A DNA stretch of 64,000 nt from Chloroflexota bacterium (GCA_014584575.1 JACTMP010000026.1:108470-172469); one strand, 5' to 3'; numbered from the stretch's first letter, positions 25,377 to 34,452 are shown. The notes: a model not told the origin generated them from the letters alone. Translations and numbers: made by a program.

Positions 25377-25712
25377 TTAAGCAACCATATGCTGCGCCTG
25401 CCGCACAGAGAGAAACCGGGCAAAGTCCATCACCTCGGTTCGGGCTTCTTGTGGCAGCAGCGCCACCAACTGCGCCACCTGCTCCGCCAGAGGCACGGCC
25501 TCTCCCGTTGCTGCCTGCCATACCACCAGGAATTGATTGCGGGTCAAGGTACAAAGCGCCAGCGTTTCCCCCGCCTCATTCATAAATTCCACTTCAAATG
25601 CGTGCTCGTTGAATTCTAAAACGATAGTGCCCTCTGCCCCGGCAGGTAAATTTTCGCCCTCCATGGGATAGAGCAGTTCAACCACATCATACAGTTCAGG
25701 TTTTGTCATCAT
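25377..25712 (-). CDS. DUF4926-like / DUF2281-like two-part protein
   Basis: A 111-residue protein. The N-terminal half (LYDVVELLYPMEGENLPAGAEGTIV...FEVEFMNEAGETLALCTL) resembles DUF4926. The C-terminal third (LLPQEARTEVMDFARFLSVRQ) resembles the DUF2281 helix pair found in antitoxin-like proteins. Its start overlaps the stop of the DUF6883-like gene by four bases (ATGA), implying translational coupling. The small size, coupling and accessory location suggest a two-gene module of toxin-antitoxin or immunity type, which is inference only. Confidence 0.65.
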   Translation of the reverse strand: MMTKPELYDVVELLYPMEGENLPAGAEGTIVLEFNEHAFEVEFMNEAGETLALCTLTRNQFLVVWQAATGEAVPLAEQVAQLVALLPQEARTEVMDFARFLSVRQAQHMVA

Positions 25713-26056
25713 TCATTCCCCAGAACATACAGTGTACTCAAAAAAGCGGTATCACTATCTGCGGCAACCAGCCAGCCAGTGCGAATGGTTGCCTGCTGCC
25801 CCATTATACCCATTACAGTCAAATCAACTTGCAGGTGGCGGCCGTAGCGATCTTCCTTGTAAACCTCTGCTTCGGCATCCAGAGCCTGCGTTTCTATCTG
25901 ATGTAATAACGAATGGTAGTTGACGGCCGTGAAACCCAATGTAGCGTTGAAAACCCGTGCCTTGTGTTTGCCTTTTGGATGATTTTCGTTCAAAGCATAC
26001 AGGATGAATTTTGCCGGGCTGATAGAAAGAGTGGAGGCAAAATCACGCAATTTCAT
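25709..26056 (-). CDS. DUF6883-like protein
   Basis: A 115-residue protein. KLRDFASTLSISPAKFILYALN..HPKGKHKARVFNATLGF and a later D.YGRHLQVDLTVMG....ATIRTGWLV match the DUF6883 pattern. This family is frequently encoded beside DUF4926 proteins, as here. Function is unknown. ATG 26056 is preferred because the alternative TTG at 26086 lies inside a palindrome. Confidence 0.65.
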   Translation of the reverse strand: MKLRDFASTLSISPAKFILYALNENHPKGKHKARVFNATLGFTAVNYHSLLHQIETQALDAEAEVYKEDRYGRHLQVDLTVMGIMGQQATIRTGWLVAADSDTAFLSTLYVLGNE

Positions 26057-26074
26057 GGGAGAGATTATAGCCAG

Positions 26075-26107
26075 AGATTGGTTCAATCTTCAAGATTGAA
26101 CCAATCT
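26075..26107. repeat. Palindrome, agattggttcaatctt family (copy 2)
   Basis: Perfect 16-bp arms agattggttcaatctt and aagattgaaccaatct around a single c. The right arm overlaps the first two bases of the stop codon of the DinB-like gene ending at 26106. Confidence 0.85.
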
Positions 26108-26567
26108 AAATCTCAACTCCAGGTAGACCAATTGCCCCCAACAACAGCGATAATTCTCCGGCGTGGGGCAGGTCGTGGTCGAGCAGTCCCCAGATCGTTT
26201 GCATGATAATCGCTTCCTCCTCAGCGATAACATCGGTGGCTGATCCACGCATCAGGCAGCCGGTGATGATCTGCCAGGTCAGTTCCAGCCCTTGCACAAT
26301 CTCTACGGCCGTGTGTGGCGGCTCGTCAGCATCCCCCCACCGCAGCAGCGGTTTCAATTCCGCCGCTCCCTCGCCCAGTGTGTGGTGCAGATGCAACGCC
26401 CGCCCAAAGACGATATGGGCGGCAATTTCTCCCGGTGTGCGCAAATTGGGTAACGGCCGTTGCCGCAGTTGTTCCCCGGTCAGCGGCGCGATGGCCCGCT
26501 TGAGAGCATCCTGGTAATCTTGCCAACTATCAAACGCACGCGCCTCGGCTATTGCTGCTCTTAGCAT
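26106..26567 (-). CDS. DinB-superfamily-like protein
   Basis: A 153-residue four-helix protein. TPGEIAAHIVFGRALHLHHTL supplies the first His of a DinB-type metal site, and LLDHDLPHAGELSLLL near the C-terminus supplies the H...HxxE-like pair. Members are often thiol-dependent transferases or unknown. Start 26567 has an aggag site; a longer frame begins at 26594. Confidence 0.7.
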   Translation of the reverse strand: MLRAAIAEARAFDSWQDYQDALKRAIAPLTGEQLRQRPLPNLRTPGEIAAHIVFGRALHLHHTLGEGAAELKPLLRWGDADEPPHTAVEIVQGLELTWQIITGCLMRGSATDVIAEEEAIIMQTIWGLLDHDLPHAGELSLLLGAIGLPGVEI

Positions 26568-26580
26568 TTCTCTACTCCTG

Positions 26581-26900
26581 TAAAAATAATCCACAGATTA
26601 CACAGATTTCACAGATTTAATCCGCGTCATCCGCGTTTGTCCACGTCCAATTTTCATTTATCGTGGTGGGCAATTGCCCATGTCGTCTCCTGTAAAAATA
26701 ATCCACAGATTACACAGATAAAATCCGCGTCATCCGCGTCTGTCCGCGTCCAATTTTCATTTATCGTGGTGGGCAATTGCCCATGTCGTCTCCTGTAAAA
26801 ATAATCCACAGATTACACAGATAAAATCCGCGTCATCCGCGTTTGTCCGCGTCCTATTTACATTCGTGTGGGTGGGCTGCTGCCCATGTTGTCTCCTTTC
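26581..26900. repeat. Three tandem copies of a roughly 105-bp intergenic unit
   Basis: Units begin taaaaataatccacagatta at 26581, 26693 and 26796. Each runs through atccgcgtcatccgcgt and a tgggcaattgccca palindrome to cccatgtcgtctcc. The third is diverged at its end. Related single pieces occur near 43690 and 61021. The stretch 26568-26937 holds no gene. Confidence 0.85.
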
Positions 26901-26937
26901 ATAATTTGTCTCCTTTCATAATTTGTCTATGCAAAAT

Positions 26938-27501
26938 TCAAACCCGTAACGAGCCACGAAATCCCCTGGCGGCATAATACGATTCCGCGCCATTGTGATA
27001 CGTGAAAACGTGGTCGTAACGGCGGTCACAAAAGAGTGCGCCGCCCCGTTTTCTAATCGCCGCCGGTGTGACCACCCAGCTAGACGTTTTGGTGTCGAAC
27101 GCACCCAGTTTTTGCAATTCGCGGTATTGTTCTTCTGTTAAGAGTGTAATGCCCATAGACACGGCCGTGTCCACCGCGTTCCCTTCCGGTTTATGCTCCT
27201 TCCGGGCCTCCCACGCGGCCCGGTCATAACACAGACTGCGGCGGCCCTTCGGGCTTTCGGGGGCACAATCAACAAAAATGTAGACGGCCGTTTTTTCATC
27301 ATACCCCACCACATCCGGCTCACCGCCCGTTCTTTCCATCTCATAAAGTGACCACAGCTTTTCAGGATGCGCTTCCAGCCTGGCCCGCACGTCAGCCCAT
27401 TCCAGACCCGCATGGCGTTCCATATTCTTCTCAAAACGACTTTTTAATACGTCCAGTAGCTCTTCCCGTTCGATGCCATTGAGCACTTTTTTGTTTTGCA
27501 T
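26938..27501 (-). CDS. DUF4256 family protein
   Basis: A 187-residue protein with family-typical blocks ELLDVLKSRFEKNMERH.GLEW, EKLWSLYEMERTGGEPDVV, FVDCAPESPKGRRSLCYDR, MGITLLTEEQYRELQKLG.FDTKTSSW and DRRYDHVFTYHNGAESYYAA. It is widespread in bacteria, cytoplasmic and of unknown biochemical role. Length is normal. Its upstream region is a short gap before simple repeats. Confidence 0.85.
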   Translation of the reverse strand: MQNKKVLNGIEREELLDVLKSRFEKNMERHAGLEWADVRARLEAHPEKLWSLYEMERTGGEPDVVGYDEKTAVYIFVDCAPESPKGRRSLCYDRAAWEARKEHKPEGNAVDTAVSMGITLLTEEQYRELQKLGAFDTKTSSWVVTPAAIRKRGGALFCDRRYDHVFTYHNGAESYYAARGFRGSLRV

Positions 27502-27621
27502 TTCTGCCTCCGTCTGTTTGCCCTGCTTGCTTCACCTTTGTTACCATGATCTGGATTCAACCATTGGCCGGGCAAGGAACGATTATACCCATTTGAGGAA
27601 ACAGAACAGGTGAGGGATAAT

Positions 27622-27702
27622 TCCGTGAAACGTGAAACGTGAAACGTGAAACGTGAAACGTGATGCGTGATGCGTGAATTGTCACGAGTCACGCATCACG
27701 CT
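27622..27702. repeat. cgtgaaa-type heptamer array and hairpin
   Basis: About five repeats of cgtgaaa are followed by tgatgcgtgatgcgtga, then tcacgagtcacgcatcacg, which folds back on the latter. It lies 20 bases before the dehydrogenase gene. It is one of several simple arrays placed just upstream of genes here. Confidence 0.75.
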
Positions 27703-27722
27703 CTGGAAGGAGGCAATACCAC

Positions 27723-28616
27723 ATGCACGAAAAAATCGGCTTTATCGGCCTGGGCATCATGGGGCAAGGGATGGCGCGCAACCTGTTGAAAGCCGGTTTC
27801 CCCCTGCGCGTCTGGAACCGCACACACACAAAGACGGAAACATTGGTAGCTGAAGGAGCAGTGGCTGCCACCAGCCCGGCCGACGTGGCCGCCCATTGTG
27901 ACATCATCCTCACCTGCGTCAGCGACACGCCGGATGTGGAAGCGGTGCTGCTGCATGAAAATGGCGTCATTTATGGCGCGGCGGCGGGCAACCTGGTGAT
28001 TGATTGCAGCACCATCAGCCCGCAGGCCACGCACCGCTTCGCCGGGATTCTGGCGCAAAAGGGCGTCCATATGCTGGACGCGCCCGTCAGCGGCGGCAGC
28101 GAAGGCGCGGCCAAAGGTACCCTCTCCATCATGGTCGGCGGGGAGGCGACGGAGTTTGAACGGGCTTTGCCCGTTCTCCAGGCCATGGGAAAAACCATCA
28201 CCCACGTTGGGCCAACCGGCGCGGGGCAGATGGTGAAGTTGGTGAACCAGATTTTGGTGGTGGTGACGATGATGGGCGTCAGCGAAGCCCTCCTGTTTGC
28301 CCAGGCGGGCGGGCTGGATTTGGGGAAGGTGCTCACGGCCGTGTCCGGCGGCGCGGCCGGCAGTTGGATGCTCGCCAATCGTGGCCCGCAGGTCATTCAG
28401 CGTGATTGGCGGCCCGGTTTCACCATTGATTTGCAGCAAAAGGATTTACGGCTGGTGTTGGAAACAGCCGATGCCCTCGGTGTGCCCGCCCTGGCAACCA
28501 GCACCGTCTTCAACCTCTACCGCACCTTGCAGCAGCAAGGTCTGGGCGCAGAAGGCAACCACGCCCTGGTCAAAGCACTGGAGAATCTGGCGGGGCTTGA
28601 GGTGGGCAATCCGTGA
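27723..28616 (+). CDS. Beta-hydroxyacid dehydrogenase (GarR/MmsB family)
   Basis: A 297-residue NAD(P)-dependent dehydrogenase. Rossmann motif IGFIGLGIMGQGMARNLL, substrate motif DAPVSGGSEGA near residue 119, catalytic Lys in GAGQMVKLVNQ near 170 and cofactor helix KDLRLVLETA are all seen. It oxidises a 3-hydroxy acid, such as 3-hydroxyisobutyrate, or reduces tartronate semialdehyde; sequence alone does not settle which. The ggaggcaat site sits 11 bases ahead. An SDR gene follows 80 bases later. Confidence 0.9.
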   Translation: MHEKIGFIGLGIMGQGMARNLLKAGFPLRVWNRTHTKTETLVAEGAVAATSPADVAAHCDIILTCVSDTPDVEAVLLHENGVIYGAAAGNLVIDCSTISPQATHRFAGILAQKGVHMLDAPVSGGSEGAAKGTLSIMVGGEATEFERALPVLQAMGKTITHVGPTGAGQMVKLVNQILVVVTMMGVSEALLFAQAGGLDLGKVLTAVSGGAAGSWMLANRGPQVIQRDWRPGFTIDLQQKDLRLVLETADALGVPALATSTVFNLYRTLQQQGLGAEGNHALVKALENLAGLEVGNP

Positions 28617-28696
28617 CCCGTAATCCGTACTCCGCCATCGGTGGGTGATGGTGATGGCAAATGACAAATGACCAGTGACCAGTGACAAAGGACAGC

Positions 28697-29458
28697 ATGA
28701 ACATTTTTGATTTGAGCGGACAGACGGCCGTCATCACCGGCGGCTCAAAAGGGTTGGGGCTGGAAATGGCGTTGGCGCTGGCGGAAGCGGGCGCAAATGT
28801 GGTGTTGGCCGCCCGCACCGAGGCGGATGTGGTGCAGGCAGCAGCAGAGGTGGCGGAAAAGACGGGGACTACGGCCGTAGGTTTACCATTGGATGTGACG
28901 GATTCAACGGCCGTAGATCGTTTCGTCATGGAAGTGGTGGAGCGGTTTGGCCGCATTGACATCCTCATCAACAATGCCGGTATCAACATCCGCCAGCCCA
29001 TCACCGAAATTTCGGATGAAATCTGGCGGCGGGTGCAGAGTGTGAATGTGGACGGCGTCTTTTTTATGTGCCGGACGGTGGCGCCGGTGATGAAGGCGGC
29101 GGGCTACGGCCGTATCATCAACATGGGGTCGGCGCTCAGTCTGGTGGGGTTGGAAAACCGGGTCAACTACTGCACCTCCAAAGGGGCGGTCTTGCAGTTC
29201 ACACGGGCGCTGGCGCTGGAACTGGCGCAAACGGGCATCACCGTCAACGCCATTTGCCCCGGCCCTTTTGCCACCGAACTCAATGCCCCCCTGATCGGCA
29301 ACGCGCAAGGCGACGCCTTTATCAACCGGGTGGTGCCCATGCAGCGCTGGGCCGAGATGCACGAAATTCGCCCGGCGGTCTTATTTTTAGCCAGCCCCGC
29401 CAGCAGTTTTGTCACCGGCACGGCCGTGCCCGTAGACGGCGGCTGGACGGCAGCATAA
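28697..29458 (+). CDS. Short-chain dehydrogenase/reductase
   Basis: A 253-residue classical SDR: cofactor motif TGGSKGLG, NNAG at about 95, catalytic Ser in GSALSLVG near 143, Tyr and Lys in YCTSK near 155-159, and C-terminal VTGTAVPVDGGW. The arrangement resembles gluconate 5-dehydrogenase/3-oxoacyl-ACP-reductase-like enzymes, and the substrate is unassigned. The start at 28697 has an aaagga site. It is probably in the same transcript as the preceding dehydrogenase. Confidence 0.9.
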   Translation: MNIFDLSGQTAVITGGSKGLGLEMALALAEAGANVVLAARTEADVVQAAAEVAEKTGTTAVGLPLDVTDSTAVDRFVMEVVERFGRIDILINNAGINIRQPITEISDEIWRRVQSVNVDGVFFMCRTVAPVMKAAGYGRIINMGSALSLVGLENRVNYCTSKGAVLQFTRALALELAQTGITVNAICPGPFATELNAPLIGNAQGDAFINRVVPMQRWAEMHEIRPAVLFLASPASSFVTGTAVPVDGGWTAA

Positions 29459-29512
29459 GAGATGCAATTGCGTAATTACCCAATTACCCGGTTGCTCAAT
29501 TACAATCCTAAC

Positions 29513-30358
29513 ATGACAAAACGTTTGCTGGCCGTTTTGGCCCACCCAGATGATGAATCTTTTGGCCCTGGCGGTACTTTTGCCCGCTATGCCGCTGAGG
29601 GGGTAGAGGTACATATTGCCATTGCCACCGATGGCGCGGCCGGTTCGGTGGTGGATGAATACAAAGATGCGCATGACCGGCTGACGGCCGTGCGCGCCGA
29701 AGAGTTGAAACAGGCGGTTAACATTCTGGGGGCCACTTTGCATACGTTGGGGTATCGTGACTCCGGCTACGTGGGCGACCCGGCCAATGAACACCCCAAT
29801 GCTTTTATCAACGCGGATTTGCAGGAAGCGACGGGCAAAGTGGTGCGACTCATTCGGGAAATTCGGCCGCAGGTCATCATTACCCACGACGAGATGGGCG
29901 GCTATCTGCATCCCGACCACATTATGTGTTGGAAAATCACCACACCGGCTTTTACGGCCGCTGCCGATCCGGCGCAATATCCAGAATTTGGGCTGGAACC
30001 GTACCAGCCACAGCGATTGTATTACACGGCGTTTTCTAACCGCTGGGTGAAGTTCGGCATTTTTATCTTGAAACTGCGCCGCCAGGACCCGACCAAATTT
30101 GGGCGCAACGGGGATATTGACCTGACCAAAATTGGCATGGATCCCAAACAAATCCATACGGTGATTGATTATCGGCCGTACTGGGACGTGAAGATGGCGG
30201 CCAGCGCGGCCCATGCCAGCCAGGGTGGGGGTACAGGCGGCATCCGCCGGGCGCCAATCTGGTTGATGCGCCGCTTCCTGGCCAAAGACACCTATATTCG
30301 CGCTTACCCGCCGGGGTTGAACGGCCGTCGGGAAACCGACTTATTTCAAGGTATTTAG
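29513..30358 (+). CDS. PIG-L/LmbE-type Zn deacetylase
   Basis: A 281-residue member of the GlcNAc-PI/mycothiol-type deacetylase family. The Zn motif AHPDDE is at residues 10-15, DGAAGS near 40 and the third ligand motif HPDHI near 142. The extra C-terminal region (WDVKMAASAAHASQ, then FLAKDTYIRAYP) is common in the Actinobacteria/Chloroflexi branch. Likely substrates are N-acetylated sugars. The start is ATG 29513, where homology begins; the frame opens slightly earlier through repeat-like DNA. Confidence 0.9.
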   Translation: MTKRLLAVLAHPDDESFGPGGTFARYAAEGVEVHIAIATDGAAGSVVDEYKDAHDRLTAVRAEELKQAVNILGATLHTLGYRDSGYVGDPANEHPNAFINADLQEATGKVVRLIREIRPQVIITHDEMGGYLHPDHIMCWKITTPAFTAAADPAQYPEFGLEPYQPQRLYYTAFSNRWVKFGIFILKLRRQDPTKFGRNGDIDLTKIGMDPKQIHTVIDYRPYWDVKMAASAAHASQGGGTGGIRRAPIWLMRRFLAKDTYIRAYPPGLNGRRETDLFQGI

Positions 30359-30360
30359 GA

Positions 30361-30405
30361 TAGTCAGCAGATCGAAACGGAGGTTGCATCCTCAGATGCG
30401 AAAGG
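30361..30405. repeat. Partial copy of the gatcgaa/gcatcctcagatgc element
   Basis: The sequence gtcagcagatcgaa followed by gcatcctcagatgcgaa matches the left half of the element at 22816-22901. It lies in the 54-base gap between the PIG-L and hydrolase genes. Confidence 0.65.
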
Positions 30406-30412
30406 GAAAACA

Positions 30413-31369
30413 ATGAACTTGTTCCGTCGTATGTTGCGTTTGTTATTTGTGTTGGCCGGATTGGTGGCCGGGTTGGTGGCGCTGCTGGCGGCTTATTTTG
30501 CCCGCCAGCTTGTCAGTCCGCCGCGCCTGGGACTGTGGGTCTCGCCGGGTGAATTGGGTATGCCCTATGATAATGTGCAGTTTCCGGCGCTGGATGGCAT
30601 TCGGCTAAGCGGCTGGTTTATCCCTGCCCCGGCCGATTCCCGCCGCAAAGGGGCCACGATTATCCTGGTGCATGGCTGGCCCTGGAACCGGTTGGGGAGT
30701 ACGGCCGTGACCCTGCTAGATAAACTCACCAACAACCAATCGGTGGAATTGATCCGCCTGGCCCACGCCCTGCACCGGGATGGTTTTAACGTGTTGATGT
30801 TTGACCTGCGCAATCATGGCGACAGCGCCGCTGCGCCGCCGGTCTCGTTTGGCATTGAAGAATCAAAGGATTTGCTGGGCGCATTGGCATTTGTGAAGAC
30901 CCGACCAGAGGTTGACCCGGCGCGCATGGGCGTCATTGGCTTCTCAATGGGGGGAAATACGGTGCTGTATACGCTGGCGCAGACGCGGGAGATTCAGGCG
31001 GTGGTGGCCGTTCAGCCAACCTCGGTGGGGGTGTTTGCGGGGCGCTACGGCCGTGACAATCTTGGCCCGCTCTCCTTTCTCATCCTGCCATTGGCGGAAA
31101 TGTTGTACCGGATGCAGGGGGGACGGCCGTTCGCCGATATTCGCCCTGCCGCCGCGGCCGCCCATGCGGGGCAAACGCCGGTTTTATTCATCCAGGGAAA
31201 TGGGGATGCCTGGGGCAGCGCCGCCGATGTAGCCCAAATGGCCGCCGCCACGCCCAACCCCAGCGGCCCCCTCTACGTCGAATCCACTCACCGCTTTGAT
31301 GGCTACCAATATCTGCTCAATAACCCCCAAATAGCGACCGCCTTTTTTGAACAACATTTACCCGAATAA
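30413..31369 (+). CDS. Membrane-anchored alpha/beta hydrolase
   Basis: A 318-residue protein. An N-terminal membrane segment (about 8-30) is followed by an alpha/beta hydrolase with IILVHGWPWNR, LMFDLRNHGDS, nucleophile elbow IGFSMGGN near residue 182 and a C-terminal His in ESTHRFDGYQY. It is probably an extracytoplasmic or membrane-associated esterase or peptidase of unknown substrate. It is convergent with the glycosyltransferase gene; the last two bases of its stop codon lie inside a perfect terminator palindrome. Confidence 0.82.
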   Translation: MNLFRRMLRLLFVLAGLVAGLVALLAAYFARQLVSPPRLGLWVSPGELGMPYDNVQFPALDGIRLSGWFIPAPADSRRKGATIILVHGWPWNRLGSTAVTLLDKLTNNQSVELIRLAHALHRDGFNVLMFDLRNHGDSAAAPPVSFGIEESKDLLGALAFVKTRPEVDPARMGVIGFSMGGNTVLYTLAQTREIQAVVAVQPTSVGVFAGRYGRDNLGPLSFLILPLAEMLYRMQGGRPFADIRPAAAAAHAGQTPVLFIQGNGDAWGSAADVAQMAAATPNPSGPLYVESTHRFDGYQYLLNNPQIATAFFEQHLPE

Positions 31370-31399
31370 AAAAGAGGGCATCATGATGCCCTCTTTTTT
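31368..31399. terminator. Perfect 32-bp palindromic bidirectional terminator
   Basis: Exact 16-bp arms reading aaaaaagagggcatca and its complement. It gives an A-run/T-run hairpin on both strands between genes ending at 31369 and 31398, and overlaps both stop codons. Confidence 0.92.
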
Positions 31400-32606
31400 A
31401 TTTCGGCCCATACCCTTCCAAATCTCGCGCCACTTCAATTTCCCGTTTGCTCAGTTCGGCCAATATTTGGAGCAGAATCCAGTAGATGAACAATTGGCCG
31501 CCGACCAGGAAGGCCATTGCGCCAAAGAGCAGGTAAAACCAGAGTCGTTCGATGGGCCAGTTGCCGCCGACGGTTAACCCCAGACTGACCAGACCCACCA
31601 GCGACCCAACCACGATGCCGGTCACACCCATCCAACCAAAGTGGCGGTTGAGCGGTTTTTTGAAGACCGGCTTTTTGAAGAGACCCTGCCGCATCGGTCT
31701 TTTGTGGAAGATGGAGACCAGGTAGTTGAAAGTGACGCCCAGGGCAAAGACGCTGACGCCGCTCACGGCCGTGACCAATGCCGTATAAATCGCTGCCACC
31801 CCCCACGCGCCCAACGTGGTGACGCCGCTAAGCCGGGCCAATACTAATCCCACCACCACCAGCAGCGAGATGCCTACCAGGGTGACGCCAATGAGACCCA
31901 ACGGCCGTACCGGATTATACGTCAGCGCCGTCCACACAATGGATTGCAAAAAGAGCGAGCCATCATGCACCACGCTCAATTTGGAGCGCCCCACTCGTTC
32001 GCTGTAGGGAATAGGGATTTCTTTTACTATTAGCCCTTCGTGGATGGCGCGGGTACTCATCACCGGCGTCAGGTTCAGGCCATCGGGCAGGGGGTATACC
32101 TGGTCTAAAATGTCGCTTTTGAACACGCGCATCCCGCTGGCCGGGTCTTGCACGTGCTGGTTGCCCAAAATAGAAAGCAGGTTCGACCAGATGAAGTTGC
32201 CCAGTTTACGCATGGGCGGCATGTGGCTTTCCGCGCCACCGCGCCGCGAGCCAACGACGAGGTCGGCCCCGTTCAACGCTTCTTTGCAGAGTTGGGGGAA
32301 ATACTCCGGCGGGTAGGTGCCGTCGGCATCCAGGAAGGCGATCAATTCGCCGGAAGCCTGGCTGAAACCGGTCTTGAGCGCGCCGCCATACCCTTTGTTT
32401 TGCGGGTGCTGGATGATGGTGACGCCGTCAATGCTGCGGGCTATTTCTACGGTGCGGTCTTTGGAGCCGTCATCCACCACCAGCAGTTCCAGCCCGTTGA
32501 CCCCCACTTCTTTGAGTGGCTCGCGGATGGACAGGACACGGTTGGCGATTTCGGCGATACCGCCTTCTTCGTTATAGGCGGGGATTACAACTGAGAGTGT
32601 GGTCAT
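31398..32606 (-). CDS. Family 2 glycosyltransferase, polyprenyl-phosphate sugar synthase type
   Basis: A 402-residue protein. The N-terminal GT-A domain has VVIPAYNEEGGI, LVVDDGSKDRT, DADGTYPPE (DxD) and the dolichol-phosphate-mannose-synthase-like QDPASGMRVF. The C-terminal 170 residues carry about four membrane segments. It likely transfers a sugar from a nucleotide donor to a polyprenyl phosphate on the cytoplasmic face, for envelope glycan or glycoprotein synthesis. The acyltransferase gene lies 43 bases upstream on the same strand, a plausible operon. Confidence 0.88.
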   Translation of the reverse strand: MTTLSVVIPAYNEEGGIAEIANRVLSIREPLKEVGVNGLELLVVDDGSKDRTVEIARSIDGVTIIQHPQNKGYGGALKTGFSQASGELIAFLDADGTYPPEYFPQLCKEALNGADLVVGSRRGGAESHMPPMRKLGNFIWSNLLSILGNQHVQDPASGMRVFKSDILDQVYPLPDGLNLTPVMSTRAIHEGLIVKEIPIPYSERVGRSKLSVVHDGSLFLQSIVWTALTYNPVRPLGLIGVTLVGISLLVVVGLVLARLSGVTTLGAWGVAAIYTALVTAVSGVSVFALGVTFNYLVSIFHKRPMRQGLFKKPVFKKPLNRHFGWMGVTGIVVGSLVGLVSLGLTVGGNWPIERLWFYLLFGAMAFLVGGQLFIYWILLQILAELSKREIEVARDLEGYGPK

Positions 32607-32649
32607 AGGGTTTCCTACGCAGGAAGATGACAGTCACCATCTTCATGCT

Positions 32650-33387
32650 CTATATGTGATATATTTTCCGATCGGGATAGGGCGGCTGCCCATCAATTTC
32701 TTTGATCACTTTGGCGGGGACGCCGCCGACAACGGTGTGGGGCGGCACGTCTTTGGTGACGACGGCGCCGGCGGCGACGACGGCCCCTTTGCCCACGCGC
32801 ACGCCGTCGGTGATGACGGCCCCGGCCCCCAGCCAGACATCATCTTCGATGACAATGCCTTCAGCGGTGATGCCTTGCTCGGTAAACGGCCGTGTCCGGT
32901 CGGCAAATACATGGTTCACAGCGATGATTTGGGTAAAGGGCGAGGTGTACACCCGGTCGCCAATGGTCACGCCGCCCTGCCCGCGAATGACTGAGTATTC
33001 TCCCACCAGACTGTCTTTGCCGATTTTGATGCCAGAATGGGGCAGGCCACGAAAGTTATAAACGTGCAGTACCGCCCCGTGCATGACAATGCTGTTCTCG
33101 CCAATTTCGATGCCGTTGGGGCAGGCGTGTAAATAGGTGTGCTGATCCAGGTAAACGCCGTTGCCCAGTTTGATGTAGTTGGCAAAACGAAGGCGGACGC
33201 CATTTTCAATGGCTGCCTGCCCTTCCATTTTTAAGATGAGCCGGTACAGCACCCCGCGAAGGCCAATGCCGATGATGGTGGGAATCCAGCCGATGAGCAG
33301 GTAAAGGGTTTGCTCTAGGAGGTAACGGCCGTAACCGCTGGCTTGCCGACTGAGATATAGTTTGACGCCATCTACTGCTGAAGCCAC
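32650..33387 (-). CDS. Left-handed beta-helix (hexapeptide) acyltransferase
   Basis: A 245-residue protein. A hydrophobic N-terminal segment (about 22-50) is followed by many hexapeptide repeats [LIV]Gxxxx ([54 protein letters not shown]). The catalytic His is probably in [10 protein letters not shown]. The ending [10 protein letters not shown] is typical of O-acetyltransferases of the LacA/NodL/WcaF type. It likely acetylates a cell-surface sugar, in keeping with the adjacent glycosyltransferase. Confidence 0.88.
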   Translation of the reverse strand: MASAVDGVKLYLSRQASGYGRYLLEQTLYLLIGWIPTIIGIGLRGVLYRLILKMEGQAAIENGVRLRFANYIKLGNGVYLDQHTYLHACPNGIEIGENSIVMHGAVLHVYNFRGLPHSGIKIGKDSLVGEYSVIRGQGGVTIGDRVYTSPFTQIIAVNHVFADRTRPFTEQGITAEGIVIEDDVWLGAGAVITDGVRVGKGAVVAAGAVVTKDVPPHTVVGGVPAKVIKEIDGQPPYPDRKIYHI

Positions 33388-33465
33388 AAAACCTCTACAA
33401 ACATCGAAATTCAGGCTCGATTATTGGGACGGTCACTTAAGATGCCTATTAAGTGGCGGGGGAAG

Positions 33466-33522
33466 GTGGAAGGTTGCAAGTGGCAGGTGGCAAGTCTCTA
33501 CCTGCCACTTGCAACCTTCCAC
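33466..33522. repeat. 22-bp-arm hairpin from tggcaggt repeats
   Basis: Perfect 22-bp arms (33466-33487 and 33501-33522), rich in ttgcaagtggcagg, with a 13-base loop. It lies downstream of the PAC2 gene, where it could act as a 3-prime hairpin. Similar tggcaggt strings occur at 22983 and in the last codons of the heme A synthase gene. Confidence 0.8.
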
Positions 33523-33531
33523 TTGCCACTC

Positions 33532-34452
33532 TTAATCATCAAGATCATTGAACAGGTCGGCCAACCCTTGCTCCCACACATCATCCAGGGGGGTAAACGG
33601 CCGTTCCGTAAACTGATCGGCAATTTGGGCCATGATGCCCCGGATATTGACCTGGGGCGTTTTGTCGGCCAGTTCCTCCAGTTGTTCGTCCATTGCTGCC
33701 AGCAGGTATTGGCTTTTTTGCTCCAGGTCAGTCAGGTTTATGTTCAGACCAAAAAGCCGGTTTAAGCGGCGCATAATATCCAGCCATGCCTTGTAATCAT
33801 ATTCCAGGCGCACTTCCCGCCCCACCGCCCCCAATTGCGAAAAATCATAGTTGGGCACAAAACCATAAAACGCCTGAAAAGGCACTTCCTCCCGCTCGGC
33901 CCGATCTACCAGATAAGAACCAATAGATGACCCCCCTTCATAGTCAGAAAAGCGCACGGCATACTGGCTCAGTTCAGCCTTCATTTCTGGCAGGCTGTAG
34001 ATGCAGCCCACCTCCCGGTCTTTGTCATAGGGCACAGGGCCATAGACGCCGCCCAACGAAGCAACACGCTGCACGCCGAGGGTGTGTACGGCCGTGAAAA
34101 AGGCCGCCGCGTACCGGTCAATATCCAGGTGTGGCTCGTCTCCTAGAAAAATGACCACCCCTTTGTCCCCATTCCCGGCGAAATAGAGTTCATTGCGCCG
34201 TTTTTCCAGACTGCGGCGGTAGCCATCCTCAAAGCGGACAACCGGCCGCAACAAATGATGCGCACCCGGCAATTGAAAGAGGTAGAATCCATCCGACCTA
34301 ATTTCGCCAATGAGCCGCGCTTTGGTTTGCTCGATCAGGTATCCGGGCAGACCGGAGGAAATGCTGCCTGCGTCGGCCCACTGTCGCCAACCGGCGATCA
34401 TCACCATTTCCCTGGCGATTGGTGTTTCCCAGATTTCCAATGTGCTGTCCAT
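33532..34452 (-). CDS. PAC2-family protein
   Basis: A 306-residue protein resembling archaeal/actinobacterial PAC2 proteins, relatives of proteasome assembly chaperones. Features include AGWRQWADAGSISSGLPGYLI, FLGDEPHLDIDRYAAAFF, VQRVASLGGVYGPVPYDK, a central FYGFVPNYDFS and a helical C-terminus. Biochemical function in bacteria without proteasomes is unsettled. A proteasome-like Ntn hydrolase is encoded about 9 kb away, but there is no evidence they interact. Confidence 0.82.
   Translation of the reverse strand: MDSTLEIWETPIAREMVMIAGWRQWADAGSISSGLPGYLIEQTKARLIGEIRSDGFYLFQLPGAHHLLRPVVRFEDGYRRSLEKRRNELYFAGNGDKGVVIFLGDEPHLDIDRYAAAFFTAVHTLGVQRVASLGGVYGPVPYDKDREVGCIYSLPEMKAELSQYAVRFSDYEGGSSIGSYLVDRAEREEVPFQAFYGFVPNYDFSQLGAVGREVRLEYDYKAWLDIMRRLNRLFGLNINLTDLEQKSQYLLAAMDEQLEELADKTPQVNIRGIMAQIADQFTERPFTPLDDVWEQGLADLFNDLDD

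Noticed and set aside
26581..26900. Possible CRISPR array
   Set aside because: Units of about 105 bp repeat whole, without variable spacers, and no cas gene is present.
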